Shown here piece after piece: positions 7,656-7,725 of a stretch of DNA of 7,725 nucleotides. How positions within the stretch are numbered: position 1 is the stretch's first letter; each line of letters opens with the position of its first letter. Source of the DNA: an uncultured Actinomycetes bacterium (GTDB lineage: Bacteria; Actinomycetota; Actinomycetes; Nanopelagicales; Nanopelagicaceae); NCBI GenBank assembly GCA_903932885.1, contig CAIZHT010000183.1, positions 1 to 7,725 of the forward strand, written 5' to 3'. The notes below the pieces were generated by a model that did no database searches, was not told the origin of the DNA, and saw only the letters and a list, made by a program, of their open reading frames with translations. The position numbers were made by a program, and so were the translations under genes.

Positions 7656-7725
7656 TAGCGAAGTCGGTGGAGACCACCACGTACTAGTGCAGCATGGAGT
7701 CGAATTGAAAGGGATGCGATCTCGC
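7655..7725 (-). CDS. MerR-family regulator of the FtsR/Rv1828 type, last 22 codons
   Basis: The right edge cuts into a gene on the - strand. From 7723 the frame reads 22 residues and stops with TAA at 7655-7657, overlapping the DUF151 ATG. The residues EIASLSIRLHAALVRGGLHR resemble the C-terminus I remember for Rv1828 (EVAALAITLHTSLIKS), and this is where FtsR-type MerR genes sit next to DUF151 genes. FtsR of Corynebacterium glutamicum is a MerR regulator acting on ftsZ. The DNA-binding domain lies outside the window, so the call rests on a short match plus gene order. The other two frames here have either an early stop (TAG after 13 codons) or no start codon. Confidence 0.62.
   Translation of the reverse strand, partial: EIASLSIRLHAALVRGGLHRLR
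7666..7678. repeat. 13-bp perfect inverted repeat near the DUF151 start
   Basis: GGTGG and CCACC flank three bases (AGA on the + strand). The repeat lies in the last codons of the FtsR-like gene, 10 bases before the DUF151 ATG. In the message it would form a short stem just upstream of a start that has no ribosome-binding site. It could equally be chance in coding sequence. Confidence 0.25.

Noticed and set aside
7656..7725. Upstream extension of the DUF151 frame
   Set aside because: The frame is open to the window edge but has no ATG, GTG or TTG, and the family N-terminus begins close to the ATG at 7655, which overlaps the upstream stop.
1..7725. Novel defence, mobile or biosynthetic system
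   Set aside because: Every long frame belongs to a recognised housekeeping or core regulatory family in familiar gene order; no transposase, integrase, tRNA, direct-repeat array or foreign-looking segment was seen.

Overview
The window looks like an ordinary chromosomal segment of an actinobacterium with moderate-to-low G+C and very tight gene packing. Two clues support this: an actinobacterial HelY-type helicase followed by a 5'-3' exonuclease and lnt, and the gene order FtsR-type MerR / bifunctional nuclease / second MerR / gcvP. That second order matches, from memory, Rv1828-Rv1829-Rv1830-(Rv1831)-Rv1832 of Mycobacterium tuberculosis. The A/T-rich codon use, overlapping genes and a shortened helicase fit a streamlined lineage such as freshwater acI / Nanopelagicales. 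That placement is inference.

Layout. On the + strand, bases 1-3568 hold the last 425 codons of a Ski2/Mtr4-like (HelY-type) helicase, a 5'-3' exonuclease (1275-2174) and apolipoprotein N-acyltransferase lnt (2174-3568). They are joined by ATGA and TAATG overlaps, so they form one translationally coupled unit. On the - strand, read from the right edge, come the last 22 codons of an FtsR-like MerR regulator (7655-7725), a bifunctional nuclease / DUF151 protein (7149-7655, TAATG overlap), a MerR regulator of the Rv1830 (ResR/McdR) type (6548-7048) and glycine dehydrogenase gcvP (3644-6499). The two units converge on a 75-base gap (3569-3643) that carries a probable gcvP terminator. The only other sizeable gap (7049-7148) holds two stem-loops and a candidate promoter whose spacer is filled by an inverted repeat, as in MerR-type operators.

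The + strand unit joins nucleic-acid metabolism to envelope lipoprotein maturation. The - strand unit joins growth/division regulators to the glycine cleavage system; gcvH and a garA-like FHA gene would be expected just beyond the right edge. I found no RNA genes, mobile elements, CRISPR arrays or defence systems. The points most worth a second look are the helicase, which appears to lack an internal domain found in its relatives, and the palindrome-in-promoter in front of the merR gene.
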